A stretch of DNA of 64,000 bases from NCBI RefSeq assembly GCF_000025625.1, contig NC_013922.1, forward strand, positions 1,302,001-1,366,000. The letters run 5' to 3'. Position 1 is the stretch's first letter. Every line of letters starts with the position of its first letter. This stretch comes from Natrialba magadii ATCC 43099. GTDB lineage: Archaea; Halobacteriota; Halobacteria; Halobacteriales; Natrialbaceae. Position numbers and translations under genes: made by a program. The notes beneath the pieces were generated by a model, which did not search any database, was not told where the DNA came from, and saw only the letters and a program-made list of their open reading frames with translations. This document shows, piece after piece, positions 9,389-19,945 of this stretch.

Positions 9389-12079
9389 ATGGAAAGCCAG
9401 GCTCCGAGTATGACAGAGGCGACGGGCATCGTCGGGGAGTTCTTCTCGCTCAAGGAGGGCACCGACGCGGAGTTGCTGGCGATGCAGTGTGGCGATTTCT
9501 ACGAGTTCTTCGGCGAGGACGCGGAAACGGTCAGCGACGAACTCGATCTCAAAGTATCCCAGAAGTCCTCACACGGCTCGTCGTACCCGATGGCCGGCGT
9601 GCCATTGGACGACCTGACGCCGTATCTCAAGGCCCTGGTCGAGCGCGGCTACCGGGTCGCCGTCGCCGACCAGTACGAAACCGACTCCGGCCACGCGCGA
9701 GAGATTGTCCGCGTCGTGACGCCCGGGACGCTACTCGAGACGAGTGATGCAGACGCGCAGTATTTGGCGGCGGTAGTGGACGGTGGCTCTGGCTCGAGTA
9801 GCGGGTCGACGGACGCGCGCTACGGCCTCGCCTTCGCCGACGTGACCACCGGCCGCTTCCTCGTCGCCGAAGCCGCAGACACCGACGAGGCGCTGACGGA
9901 ACTCTACCGGTTCGATCCCGTCGAGGTACTTCCCGGGCCCGAGAGCAGAACTGACGACGACCTGCTCGGAACCGTTCGGGAGCGCATCGACGCAACCCTC
10001 ACGCTCCACGAGACGGAGGCGTTCGCACCGAAGCGCGCCGACCACGCAGTCCAGGAACAGTTCGGCAGCGAGACCGTCGATCGACTGGCGGTCGGCGAGG
10101 CAGCCATCGCCGCCGCGGGCGCGATCCTTTCCTACGTCGAGGAGACCGGCGCGGGCGTACTCGCCTCGATGACACGGATCCAGTCCCACCACGGCGACGA
10201 TCACGTCACCCTCGACGCGACGACCCAGCGCAACCTCGAGCTGACCGAAACGATGCAGGGCGAACGCGACGGCTCGCTGTTCGCGACGATCGACCACACG
10301 GAGACCAGCGCCGGCGGGCGGCTCCTCAAGGAGTGGCTCCAGCGCCCTCGTCGCGCGCTCGACACGCTCGAACAGCGCCAGGAGAGCGTCGCCGCGCTCG
10401 CCTCGGCCGCGCTCGCTCGCGACGAGATGCAGGACACGCTCGGTGAGGCCTACGACCTCGCGCGGCTGGCCTCGAAGGCAACCCACGGCAGCGCAGACGC
10501 TCGCGACCTCGTCGCCGTGCGCGAGACGCTCGCCGTGCTGCCGGCGCTCGCGGAGACAATTGAATCCGCGCCAGACCTGGCTGATTCGCCGCTCGCCGAA
10601 ATCATCGACCGGCCGGACCGCGAGACCGCACGCGAGCTTCGGGAGGCACTCGAGAACGCCATCGCTTCGGACCCCCCGTCGACGGTGACCCAGGGTGAAC
10701 TCTTCCAGTACGGCTACGACGATGACCTGGACGAGGTCATCGACAGTCACGAGGAGGTCAAGCAGTGGCTCGACACGCTCGCCGAGCGAGAGAAGCGCCA
10801 GTACTCCCTCTCGCACGTCACCGTCGACCGGAACAAGACCGACGGCTACTACATCCAGGTCGGCAAGTCCGCCGCCGACGGCGTCCCCGACCATTACGAG
10901 CAGATCAAGACGCTCAAGAACTCGAAGCGGTTCACGACCGACGAACTCGCGGAGAAGGAACGCGACGTGCTCCGACTCGAGGAGAAACGAGGGGAACTCG
11001 AGTACGAACTCTTCGAGGAGCTCCGGGAAGAGGTCGCCGAGCAGGCGGAACTCCTGCAGGACGTGGGCCGGGCGCTCGCGACGGTCGACGCGCTGGCGAG
11101 TCTGGCGACCCACGCGGCCGAGAACCGGTGGGTCAAGCCCGACCTGCACCACGGTGACGCGCTCGACATCGACCAGGGTCGCCACCCCGTCGTCGAGCAG
11201 ACGACCGAGTTCGTTCCGAACGATGTCCGACTAGACGGCGAGCAGCGAGGCTTCCTGGTCGTTACCGGCCCCAACATGTCCGGAAAGTCGACCTACATGC
11301 GCCAGGTCGCCTGTATCGTTCTGCTGGCCCAGATCGGGAGTTTTGTCCCGGCCAAGGAGGCCGAGATCGGCCTCGTCGACGGTATCTTCACCCGCGTCGG
11401 TGCGCTCGACGAACTCGCACAGGGCCGGTCGACGTTCATGGTCGAGATGAGCGAACTCTCGAACATCCTCCACGCGGCGACCGACGAGTCGCTGGTCATT
11501 CTGGACGAAGTCGGCCGCGGCACGGCGACGTACGATGGCATCTCGATCGCCTGGGCGGCCACCGAGTACCTCCACAACGAAGTCGCAGCGAAGACGCTGT
11601 TCGCAACGCACTACCACGAACTGACCGGGCTCGCGGAGAACCTGCCGCGCGTCGCCAACGTCCACATTGCAGCGGACGAACGCGACGGCGACGTGACCTT
11701 CCTCCGAACCGTCCGGGACGGTCCGACTGACCGCTCGTACGGGATCCACGTCGCCGATCTGGCGGGCGTCCCCGGCCCCGTCGTCGACCGCGCGCAGGAC
11801 GTCCTCGAGCGCCTCCGCGAGGAGAAGGCTATCGAGGCGAAGGGAGGACACACGACCGAGCCGGTCCAGACGGTGTTCGATGTGGGAAGCGGCCAGTTCC
11901 GCGGGCCGGCGAACGCGGATGGCGGTGAACCGGACGATGCGCCGGACGAGAGTGAGCGTGGGCCTGACCCCGAGACCGAGGCCGTACTCGAGGACCTCGA
12001 GGAGCTCGACGTGAACGCGACGCCGCCGGTTGAGCTTATGTCCAAGGTACAGGAATGGCAAGAGAACCTCTCTGAGTGA
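9389..12079 (+). CDS. mutS: DNA mismatch repair protein MutS
   Basis: Full-length MutS1 (896 residues) that recognises mismatches as a dimer and signals through its ATPase to MutL. The mismatch-wedge motif is QCGDFYEFF (about residue 35). The core and clamp follow, then Walker A GPNMSGKST (about 625), the STFMVEM signature, Walker B LVILDEVGRGTATYDG and FATHYHELT. The C-terminal part is acidic (about 840-880) before a final helix. ATG 9389 gives MESQAPS before MTEATGIVGEFF; the ATG at 9410 is an equally good start. Confidence 0.97.
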   Translation: MESQAPSMTEATGIVGEFFSLKEGTDAELLAMQCGDFYEFFGEDAETVSDELDLKVSQKSSHGSSYPMAGVPLDDLTPYLKALVERGYRVAVADQYETDSGHAREIVRVVTPGTLLETSDADAQYLAAVVDGGSGSSSGSTDARYGLAFADVTTGRFLVAEAADTDEALTELYRFDPVEVLPGPESRTDDDLLGTVRERIDATLTLHETEAFAPKRADHAVQEQFGSETVDRLAVGEAAIAAAGAILSYVEETGAGVLASMTRIQSHHGDDHVTLDATTQRNLELTETMQGERDGSLFATIDHTETSAGGRLLKEWLQRPRRALDTLEQRQESVAALASAALARDEMQDTLGEAYDLARLASKATHGSADARDLVAVRETLAVLPALAETIESAPDLADSPLAEIIDRPDRETARELREALENAIASDPPSTVTQGELFQYGYDDDLDEVIDSHEEVKQWLDTLAEREKRQYSLSHVTVDRNKTDGYYIQVGKSAADGVPDHYEQIKTLKNSKRFTTDELAEKERDVLRLEEKRGELEYELFEELREEVAEQAELLQDVGRALATVDALASLATHAAENRWVKPDLHHGDALDIDQGRHPVVEQTTEFVPNDVRLDGEQRGFLVVTGPNMSGKSTYMRQVACIVLLAQIGSFVPAKEAEIGLVDGIFTRVGALDELAQGRSTFMVEMSELSNILHAATDESLVILDEVGRGTATYDGISIAWAATEYLHNEVAAKTLFATHYHELTGLAENLPRVANVHIAADERDGDVTFLRTVRDGPTDRSYGIHVADLAGVPGPVVDRAQDVLERLREEKAIEAKGGHTTEPVQTVFDVGSGQFRGPANADGGEPDDAPDESERGPDPETEAVLEDLEELDVNATPPVELMSKVQEWQENLSE

Positions 12080-12178
12080 GTCTGCGCCGACGGCGGAGCC
12101 CCTCGTCCATTGTACAACTCTCGGCCGACTGGTTTTACATCGGTAAATCTATACGCCGATTCGCCATTGCATAGCACG

Positions 12179-12979
12179 ATGCACGAACCAGATTATGACG
12201 TGTCGGGCGAGACTGCCATCGTCACCGGCGCGAGTCAGGGAATCGGCAAGTCGATCGCGGAGACGCTCGCCGCGAGCGGGGCGAACGTCGCGATCTGTTC
12301 GCGCTCGATCGACCGCGTCGGCCCGGTCGCGGAGGCGATTAACGACGCCGAAGACGTGCCTGGCGAGGCCCTCGCCGTCGAGTGTAACGTCCGCGAGCGC
12401 GACCAGGTCCAGTCGTTCGTCGACGACACCGTCGAGGCGTTCGGTGACATCGACATCCTCGTCAACAACGCCGGCGGCGAGTTCATCGCGAACTTCGAGG
12501 ACATCTCGGAGAACGGCTGGAAAACCATTGTCGACCTCAACCTCCACAGCACGGTTCACTGCACCCAGCTCGCCGGCGAGGTCATGCGCGAGGGCGACGG
12601 CGGCACGATCATCAACCTCTCGTCGGTCAACGGCCAGCACGCCGCGCCGGGCGAAAGCCACTACAGCGCCTCGAAGGCGGCGATTATCCGACTGACCGAG
12701 ACGCTCGCGACCGAGTGGGCCGGCGACGGCATCCGCGTCAACTGCGTCGCACCCGGCCTGATCCAGACCCCCGGCGTCGCCGAGACGCTCGGCATCCAGA
12801 GCGAGGATATGCCACCGCGCGAGAAAACGGAGCGCCGCATCGGCCACACCGAGGAAATCGCAGACGCCGTCCAGTTCCTCGCCAGTCCGGCAGCCTCGTT
12901 CATCACCGGGGAGACGTTGACCATCAAAGGGGTTCCACGCGCCGGGAACTCGATGTCCCAGGACCTGGGACTCGAGTAG
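12179..12979 (+). CDS. SDR-family NAD(P)-dependent oxidoreductase
   Basis: Classical short-chain dehydrogenase (266 residues). Cofactor motif TGASQGIGKS at about 15-24, NNAGGEF, the catalytic Ser (INLSSVNG) and YSASK (about 160-164) are in the right order, and the end LTIKGVPRAG resembles glucose-dehydrogenase-like SDRs. Substrate cannot be read from the sequence. A TTTACATCGG/TAAATCTATA stretch 25-45 bp upstream is a plausible TATA region. Confidence 0.9.
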   Translation: MHEPDYDVSGETAIVTGASQGIGKSIAETLAASGANVAICSRSIDRVGPVAEAINDAEDVPGEALAVECNVRERDQVQSFVDDTVEAFGDIDILVNNAGGEFIANFEDISENGWKTIVDLNLHSTVHCTQLAGEVMREGDGGTIINLSSVNGQHAAPGESHYSASKAAIIRLTETLATEWAGDGIRVNCVAPGLIQTPGVAETLGIQSEDMPPREKTERRIGHTEEIADAVQFLASPAASFITGETLTIKGVPRAGNSMSQDLGLE

Positions 12980-13033
12980 ATAGTGACGGAGACGGCGTCT
13001 CGTGCCCCTCGTGGACGCTGTACTGTTTGCTGC

Positions 13034-13921
13034 TCACGTTGACGCTGCACCTGACGTATTCTCGACGAACTGCTCGCGAAGCCGGGCGATTCGCCGGTGT
13101 GTGGGTGGGTGCGTCGAAACCGGCGACAGGGAGTGCGTTGGAACGATACAGAACGCGTTGAACCCGGCGACCGTCCGGAGGTCTGCATCCGGCGGCGCGG
13201 GTTCGCCGTGCAGCGTCGCGAGTGCGCTTGCGAGGGCGTACGGATCGCCCGTGATCGCGACGGCACCGCGGTCAGCAGCGTACTCGCGATACCGCGACAG
13301 AACGAGCGTTCCCGGTAGGCTGGCGAGATACACCGGAAGCCCGACGAACAGCAGGTACGTGCCGAGCAGAAACGGCAGCCCGATCAGCCACGAACCGAAC
13401 GTGAACGTCCGTCTCGCGGTCGACAGCGCGACAGCCGAGACGACCATCGGGAAGCCGGCGACGGTCATCACCGTCGAGTCATCGTTCTTGAGGTATGCGA
13501 GTTCGTGCGCGAGGACCGCTTCGAGTTCGTCGTCCTCGAGCGTCCGCAGGAGCCCGGTCGTCACGCAGACGACGGTTCTGTTTCCCGTTCCGGCCGAAAG
13601 AGCGTTCGGCTCGTCCGATGGGATCACGGCGACTGGGGGCACCGGGAGGTCGGCCTGGCGAGCCAGCCGCTCGATGGTGTCGTACAGCAGCGGATACTGC
13701 TCGCGGTCGATGGCGACCGCGTTCGTCGCCCAGTAGGCGATGTAGTCGGCCTGCGAGACGCTTGTCAGGATGATGACGGCAAAGAGCGCACAGACCACAA
13801 GTGCCATGGTCGTCGACAGGACCGAGAGGACGACCCAGCCAAGGACGGCGTATCCGGCGAGTGTGAGGACGAGTGCCAGTAGCATCCGCCACTGAAGCCG
13901 TCTGTCGGAGGACCAATCCAT
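13034..13921 (-). CDS. M48-family (HtpX-like) membrane protease with altered HEXXH
   Basis: A 295-residue HtpX-like protein: two N-terminal membrane segments (about 12-52), a cytosolic peptidase domain, and two more hydrophobic segments near 165-200. The family landmarks PNALSAG, EAVLAHELAYLKNDDS and SRYREYAADRGAV are present. The zinc motif reads HELAY rather than HELAH, so the second histidine ligand is tyrosine (codon TAC), while the Glu of EYAAD is kept. It may be a low-activity or pseudoenzyme paralogue. Convergent with the SDR gene, with a 54-bp gap. Confidence 0.88.
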   Translation of the reverse strand: MDWSSDRRLQWRMLLALVLTLAGYAVLGWVVLSVLSTTMALVVCALFAVIILTSVSQADYIAYWATNAVAIDREQYPLLYDTIERLARQADLPVPPVAVIPSDEPNALSAGTGNRTVVCVTTGLLRTLEDDELEAVLAHELAYLKNDDSTVMTVAGFPMVVSAVALSTARRTFTFGSWLIGLPFLLGTYLLFVGLPVYLASLPGTLVLSRYREYAADRGAVAITGDPYALASALATLHGEPAPPDADLRTVAGFNAFCIVPTHSLSPVSTHPPTHRRIARLREQFVENTSGAAST

Positions 13922-14075
13922 ACGAGACGTTCACCGACACGAGTCAAATACCTAACTGAACTGGAGCCCGATCGAGTCGTATCGCACTCGTAGCGGGCTA
14001 CTACGTGCTGGAGTGGACCCAACGACCGATCTCCTGCGGGCATACGCTTTTACAGATTCCGGAAGACACCCACGT

Positions 14076-15002
<927 letters not shown>

Positions 15003-15029
15003 TACGCTGAAGTGAGTAGGTGCTGACAT

Positions 15030-16022
15030 ATGAGCGACCCCGAAGCTGACTCGACGACGGGTGTCGGTGGGTTGGCTGAACTGACCGACTCGTCCGACCA
15101 GGCCGATCTGGACGTCGGCGTGAGCACGCCTGCCGCCGTTGGACTCTATCTCGCCGTCGTCGCAGTGGGTGTGACCGCGCTCGTCTCGGTCGCCACGGGC
15201 GCGACTGCTGAGGTTCTACTTACCTCCCTGCCGACTGCGTTCACGGGAGGGGTGCTCGGTGGGATCGTTCTCGCCCGAATTCGTCCCACCGTCCTGTTCC
15301 GCCTCGGGCGCTTTCGGTGGCGGACGCTTACCCTCTGGCTACCCGCACCGCTCGTTGCCGGTGGCGCACTCGTCCTCGATTCGACGGGGCTCGTTCCAGA
15401 AACGGGGCTCACGCTCCCCCTGCTCATCCCGGCGGCTGGCGTTCTGCTGACGGGACGGCTCGCAGCGCACGCCGTACACGATCTTGCCGCCGGTGCGACG
15501 GTGGATAACGGAGCGCCGATCATCGAGTGGACGTGGTACCAGTCGGGACCCAACCCGCCGCTGATTGCACTCGGGGTTGGCTCGCTGCTGTTCGCTGGCC
15601 TCACGTACACGCTTTCAGGGTCGAACAGACTCCCGACTCGCCTCGGCGCGCTCGGCGCGATCAGTCTCCTTCTCGGCTGGGCACCGACCGTTCGACTCCC
15701 ATCGTCTGGTGACACGCCGACCACGCTGTTCTCGGTCCCCGACTTCGACTACGCGCGTGCCGAGATTCGGGCCTACGCGGACGGCCTCGTCGTCGAACCC
15801 CGATTTCGGCCGTCCTACCGGCGCGTCGTTCCCTGGGACCGAGTCACCGGCGTCCGCCTGACTGAGGACCGACTCGTGCTCGAACGGCGCTGGTGGCCAG
15901 ATATCCGGTGTGATCGCGCTGCAATCGACGACGTGGACGCCGTACTCGAGACCGTCGAGACGAGCGGCCGGAACCGACCACAGCGAGTCGACCCAGCCAC
16001 GGCCGACGAACCGCAATTCTGA
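15030..16022 (+). CDS. Membrane protein with C-terminal PH-like domain
   Basis: A 330-residue protein: acidic N-terminus, about seven membrane segments between residues 35 and 215, then a cytosolic C-terminal beta-rich region (ARAEIRAYADGLVVEPRFRPSYR...VPWDRVTGVRLTEDRLVLERR) that looks like a bacterial PH-type domain. Function unknown. It starts 27 bp after the aldolase stop and may be co-transcribed with it. Confidence 0.72.
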   Translation: MSDPEADSTTGVGGLAELTDSSDQADLDVGVSTPAAVGLYLAVVAVGVTALVSVATGATAEVLLTSLPTAFTGGVLGGIVLARIRPTVLFRLGRFRWRTLTLWLPAPLVAGGALVLDSTGLVPETGLTLPLLIPAAGVLLTGRLAAHAVHDLAAGATVDNGAPIIEWTWYQSGPNPPLIALGVGSLLFAGLTYTLSGSNRLPTRLGALGAISLLLGWAPTVRLPSSGDTPTTLFSVPDFDYARAEIRAYADGLVVEPRFRPSYRRVVPWDRVTGVRLTEDRLVLERRWWPDIRCDRAAIDDVDAVLETVETSGRNRPQRVDPATADEPQF

Positions 16023-16169
16023 CCTCCCTCGAGCCCCAGTTGGGACCATACGCCGACCGTCATCGTCCGGACCGATATCGGAGTTGTGCTCGCGCTCGTG
16101 CTCGTACTCGCACTTGCATTTGCACTCGAGTCGGTCCAACCTCAACCCACCTGAGACTGTGCCCGAACC

Positions 16170-18467
16170 ATGACCGACACACAACCACCGACCGACGAAA
16201 CCGAGATTCACCAGTTAGACGAGGACACCGTCGCCCGCATCGCCGCCGGCGAGGTCGTCGAGCGGCCCGCAAGCGCCGTCAAGGAACTCGTCGAGAATAG
16301 CCTCGACGCCGGGGCGTCGAGTATCGACGTCACCGTCGAGGCCGGCGGCACCGACCTCGTCCGCGTCGCGGACGACGGCCACGGCATGACTGAAGCCGAC
16401 CTTCGCGCTGCCGTCCGCCAGCACACGACGAGCAAGATCAGCGGCCTCGACGACCTCGAGTCGGGTGTTGCCACCCTCGGCTTTCGCGGCGAAGCCCTGC
16501 ACACTATCGGCTCCGTCTCGCGCCTGACCATCCAGTCGCGCCCGCAGGACGGCGACGGCGCGGGCACCGAACTCGTCTACGAGGGCGGCACCGTCGAATC
16601 GGTCTCGCCGACCGGCTGTCCCGCGGGAACGACAGTCGAGGTCGCGGATCTCTTCTACAACACACCTGCCCGACGAAAGTTCCTCAAGACGACGGCGACC
16701 GAGTTTGCCCACGTCAACCGCGTCGTCACCCGCTACGCGCTCGCCAACCCCGAGGTGGCCGTCTCGCTGACCCACGACGGCCGCGAGGTGTTCTCGACGA
16801 CCGGCCAGGGCGACCTTCAGGCCGCCGTGCTCGCCGTCTACGGCCGCGAGGTCGCCTCCGCGATGATCCCCGTCGACGCCGACGGCGAGGAACTGCCGCC
16901 GGGGCCACTCGAGTCCGTCGCTGGTCTCGTCTCCCATCCCGAGACGAATCGCGCGAGCCGAGAGTATCTGGCGACGTACGTCAACGACCGTGCGGTGACC
17001 TCGGACGCGCTTCGAGAAGGAATCATGGGTGCCTACGGGACGCAACTCGGCGGAGACCGCTACCCCTTCGTCGTGCTCTTTCACGAGGTCCCAGGCGACG
17101 CCGTGGACGTGAACGTCCACCCGCGAAAGCGGGAGGTCCGCTTCGACGACGACGATGCAGTGCGCCGGCAGGTCGATTCGGCGGTCGAGAGCGCCCTCCT
17201 CGAGCATGGCCTGCTTCGCTCGCGAGCGCCGCGCGGTCGCTCGGCACCGGGAGAGGCGCAGGTGACGCCGACACAGGAGGAACTCGCGGAGCGATCAGGT
17301 GCTGGAACGGAGACGAGTGCAGCGGAACCGAGTGCAGCGGAACCGAGTACGTCCGAAGGCGACGCCGACGAGTCGGGGGTACTCGAGAGCGGTGACACAG
17401 CGAGCGGGACGAACGAGGAGACAGCCACGAGCGCTGCCGGTGGCGATCGGAAACCGACGACGCCGGATCGAGCGGAAGATCCGAAATCGGCAGAGTCGGT
17501 GGACGCGACGAAGTCGCAAGCGAGTGAGTCGACGGAATCGGCTGACGCCGAGTTCCAGTCGGCTGCAGCGTTCCGTCCAGATGACGATTCGACGAGTGAC
17601 ATCTCCGCCGCATCGTCCAGTTCGCCGAGTGGTGTGGGCGGCCAGGCCGATCCAGATCCAGATACAGATACAGAAACGAATACGGATACGGATTCGGCTC
17701 CAGACCCGAAACCAAATCCGGAATCCGCGGCCGCCTCCTCGATGGAGACGCCGGGAGCCACTGAGACGAAGGATGGAAACAGCAAGTTCGACGCCACAAC
17801 GGAACAACGGACGCTCGCAGGCGACGCTGCGACAGGCGGAGACTACGACCACGAGTTCGACTCACTGCCACCCCTACGGGTACTCGGACAGCTCAGCGAC
17901 ACCTACCTCGTCTGCGAAACCGACGACGGTCTCGCACTGATCGACCAGCACGCGGCCGACGAACGGGTCAACTACGAGCGCCTGCGTACTGCGTTCGACG
18001 AGGACTCGTCCGCGCAGGCGCTGGCCTCGCCGGTCGAACTCGAGTTGACCGCCGCCGAAGCGGAGGCGTTCGCGGCCTACCGCGATGCGCTCGCCCAACT
18101 CGGATTTTACGCGGATCGGGTCGACGACCGGACGGTGGCGGTGACGACAGTGCCGGCGGTGTTCGAGAAGACGCTCGATCCGGAGCAGCTTCGAGACGTG
18201 CTCGTCTCGTTCGTCGAGGGCGACCGCGAGGCAGGGGCGGAGACGGTCGACGCGCTGGCGGACGAGTTTATCGGCGACCTGGCGTGTTATCCCTCTATTA
18301 CGGGCAACACGTCGCTGACGGAGGGCTCCGTCGTCGACCTGCTCGCAGCGCTCGACGACTGTGAGAACCCGTACGCTTGCCCGCACGGGCGACCGGTGGT
18401 CGTACAGTTCGACGAGGCCGAAATCGAGGATCGGTTCGAGCGAGATTATCCGGGCCACAGCGGCTGA
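16170..18467 (+). CDS. mutL: DNA mismatch repair protein MutL
   Basis: MutL, 765 residues. The GHKL ATPase domain has IAAGEVVERPASAVKELVEN (about 25-45), DDGHGM and TLGFRGEAL. A long disordered linker (about 360-570) is rich in Ser, Thr, Asp and Glu and contains DPDTDTETNTDTD. The C-terminal domain carries the metal-dependent nicking motif DQHAADERVNYE (DQHA-X2-E-X4-E, about 592-603) and CPHGRP near the end, so it should be an endonuclease-type MutL. The residue before the third motif is ACYPS. Encoded 4.1 kb after mutS, not in an operon with it. Confidence 0.96.
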   Translation: MTDTQPPTDETEIHQLDEDTVARIAAGEVVERPASAVKELVENSLDAGASSIDVTVEAGGTDLVRVADDGHGMTEADLRAAVRQHTTSKISGLDDLESGVATLGFRGEALHTIGSVSRLTIQSRPQDGDGAGTELVYEGGTVESVSPTGCPAGTTVEVADLFYNTPARRKFLKTTATEFAHVNRVVTRYALANPEVAVSLTHDGREVFSTTGQGDLQAAVLAVYGREVASAMIPVDADGEELPPGPLESVAGLVSHPETNRASREYLATYVNDRAVTSDALREGIMGAYGTQLGGDRYPFVVLFHEVPGDAVDVNVHPRKREVRFDDDDAVRRQVDSAVESALLEHGLLRSRAPRGRSAPGEAQVTPTQEELAERSGAGTETSAAEPSAAEPSTSEGDADESGVLESGDTASGTNEETATSAAGGDRKPTTPDRAEDPKSAESVDATKSQASESTESADAEFQSAAAFRPDDDSTSDISAASSSSPSGVGGQADPDPDTDTETNTDTDSAPDPKPNPESAAASSMETPGATETKDGNSKFDATTEQRTLAGDAATGGDYDHEFDSLPPLRVLGQLSDTYLVCETDDGLALIDQHAADERVNYERLRTAFDEDSSAQALASPVELELTAAEAEAFAAYRDALAQLGFYADRVDDRTVAVTTVPAVFEKTLDPEQLRDVLVSFVEGDREAGAETVDALADEFIGDLACYPSITGNTSLTEGSVVDLLAALDDCENPYACPHGRPVVVQFDEAEIEDRFERDYPGHSG

Positions 18468-18493
18468 GGTGTCGCCGCCTCGGTTTCTGGTCG

Positions 18494-19819
18494 CTACTCT
18501 GCACGGTGTGGCTCCGGTTCGTCGAGCGAGCGGACTGGGCTCTCGGAACGGCGTTCGTGATAGTAGAGCCAGACGCTACAGAGGAGCGCGACGAGCGCTG
18601 CACCGGTCGCAATCGCGAACGCGATCTGATAGCCGGTTTCAGTGTAGACCCGGACACCGCCGACGAGTTCGCCGGTCCAGTAGGTGTCGAGTACCCAGCC
18701 CATCACCGTCGGGAGCATCGCTGCACCGAAGAACGCCGCGCCGTTGACGGTCCCCGTCGAGAGCCCGCTGGCGCTGCTCGGATGGCGGTCTTTGACCATC
18801 GCATAGCCGAGCAGGAACGCGCCGAGTAGCGTGCCGGCCATAAAGAACGCGAGCCCGACGATGGGCAGCGGCGGATTACCGAGAATCGCGAGCACGGCGA
18901 AGCAGGCCACGAAACCGGTCCCACCGACAACCATCAGTTCGCCGCGCCGCTCGAGTCGGTCGGAGAGCCATCCAAACGCCGGTGGGCCGACCATAATGCC
19001 GACGCCGCCGAGCAGGGTGAACGTCGAGGCGTAGGCGACCGAGACGTCGTACAACTGGACTACGTAGGGAATCCCCCAGAGGCCAAATAGCGTGAGATTC
19101 AGTCCGGTCGTACAGAACAGCATGACGCTGACGACCCAGATCCACCGATCACGGAGAATCTCGGTGAGGTGCGTCCGAAGCTCCGCGTTCGTGAGCGTCG
19201 GCTGTCCCGGCACACCCTCTATCGGATCGAATCCGGCGCTTTGGGGTGTATCACGAACGAAGAGGTAGACGCCCACGCTCGCGACGAGACCGGCGATGCC
19301 GAGCCAGGCGAGCGAACTTCGCCAGCCGACTGCGTCGACGGCGAGCGCGAGCGGCGTCGTCGCGAGGACGCCACCAACGCCGGAGACAGCAAAAGTGAGC
19401 CCGCTCATCGTCGCGAACTCGTCAGCCCGGTACCAGTTTGCACAAAAGCGGAGGATACAGACGAAGATGACGCTCCCGCCTAGCCCGACGAGTCCGCGGG
19501 CCGCGATCGCGCTCAGGTAGCCGTCCGCAAACGCGAACCAGACGACACCGACGTTCATCACCAGTCCGCCGATCGTGGCAGTCCGTCGCGGCCCGATCCG
19601 ATCCGCGAGGATGCCCGTCGGAATCTGCATGAACGCATACACCCAGAAGAACATCGCGTGCAGGGTTCCGAGCTGTGCGCCGGTCGTCCCGAACGAAACC
19701 ATGAGTTCTTCCGAGAGCACCGCCGACGAGAGTCGGTTGAGGTTGACGAGCAAGAAGACGACGCCAAGTGTCAGCCACAGTATCCAGCGCCGCCGGAGCG
19801 GATCGGTCCAGAGTCGCAT
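18494..19819 (-). CDS. MFS transporter
   Basis: Major facilitator of 441 residues with 12 predicted membrane segments. The loop 2-3 signature is seen as GILADRIGPRRTATIGG, and its counterpart in the second half is GWLSDRLERRGELMVVGG. The start ATG 19819 (MRLWTDPLRRRWILW) precedes the first membrane helix directly. The substrate is unknown; the pattern resembles nitrate/glucarate-type permeases. Convergent with mutL (26 bp gap). Confidence 0.88.
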   Translation of the reverse strand: MRLWTDPLRRRWILWLTLGVVFLLVNLNRLSSAVLSEELMVSFGTTGAQLGTLHAMFFWVYAFMQIPTGILADRIGPRRTATIGGLVMNVGVVWFAFADGYLSAIAARGLVGLGGSVIFVCILRFCANWYRADEFATMSGLTFAVSGVGGVLATTPLALAVDAVGWRSSLAWLGIAGLVASVGVYLFVRDTPQSAGFDPIEGVPGQPTLTNAELRTHLTEILRDRWIWVVSVMLFCTTGLNLTLFGLWGIPYVVQLYDVSVAYASTFTLLGGVGIMVGPPAFGWLSDRLERRGELMVVGGTGFVACFAVLAILGNPPLPIVGLAFFMAGTLLGAFLLGYAMVKDRHPSSASGLSTGTVNGAAFFGAAMLPTVMGWVLDTYWTGELVGGVRVYTETGYQIAFAIATGAALVALLCSVWLYYHERRSESPVRSLDEPEPHRAE

Positions 19820-19945
19820 TCGCTGGGAGTCTCCGCCGAAGCACCGAAAACGTTCACGAAGCGGAAGTATGTGCCGCCCGCTCACCGTTGCTTCGCTGCT
19901 GCCGACAACGAAACGGCACTCCAGCCCGTACTGGCTGTCACTACT

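Noticed and set aside
9731-11185. 484-codon open frame antisense to mutS
   Set aside because: It mirrors the codon structure of mutS; GC-rich haloarchaeal genes routinely leave long open antisense frames. Its translation has no fold-like pattern.
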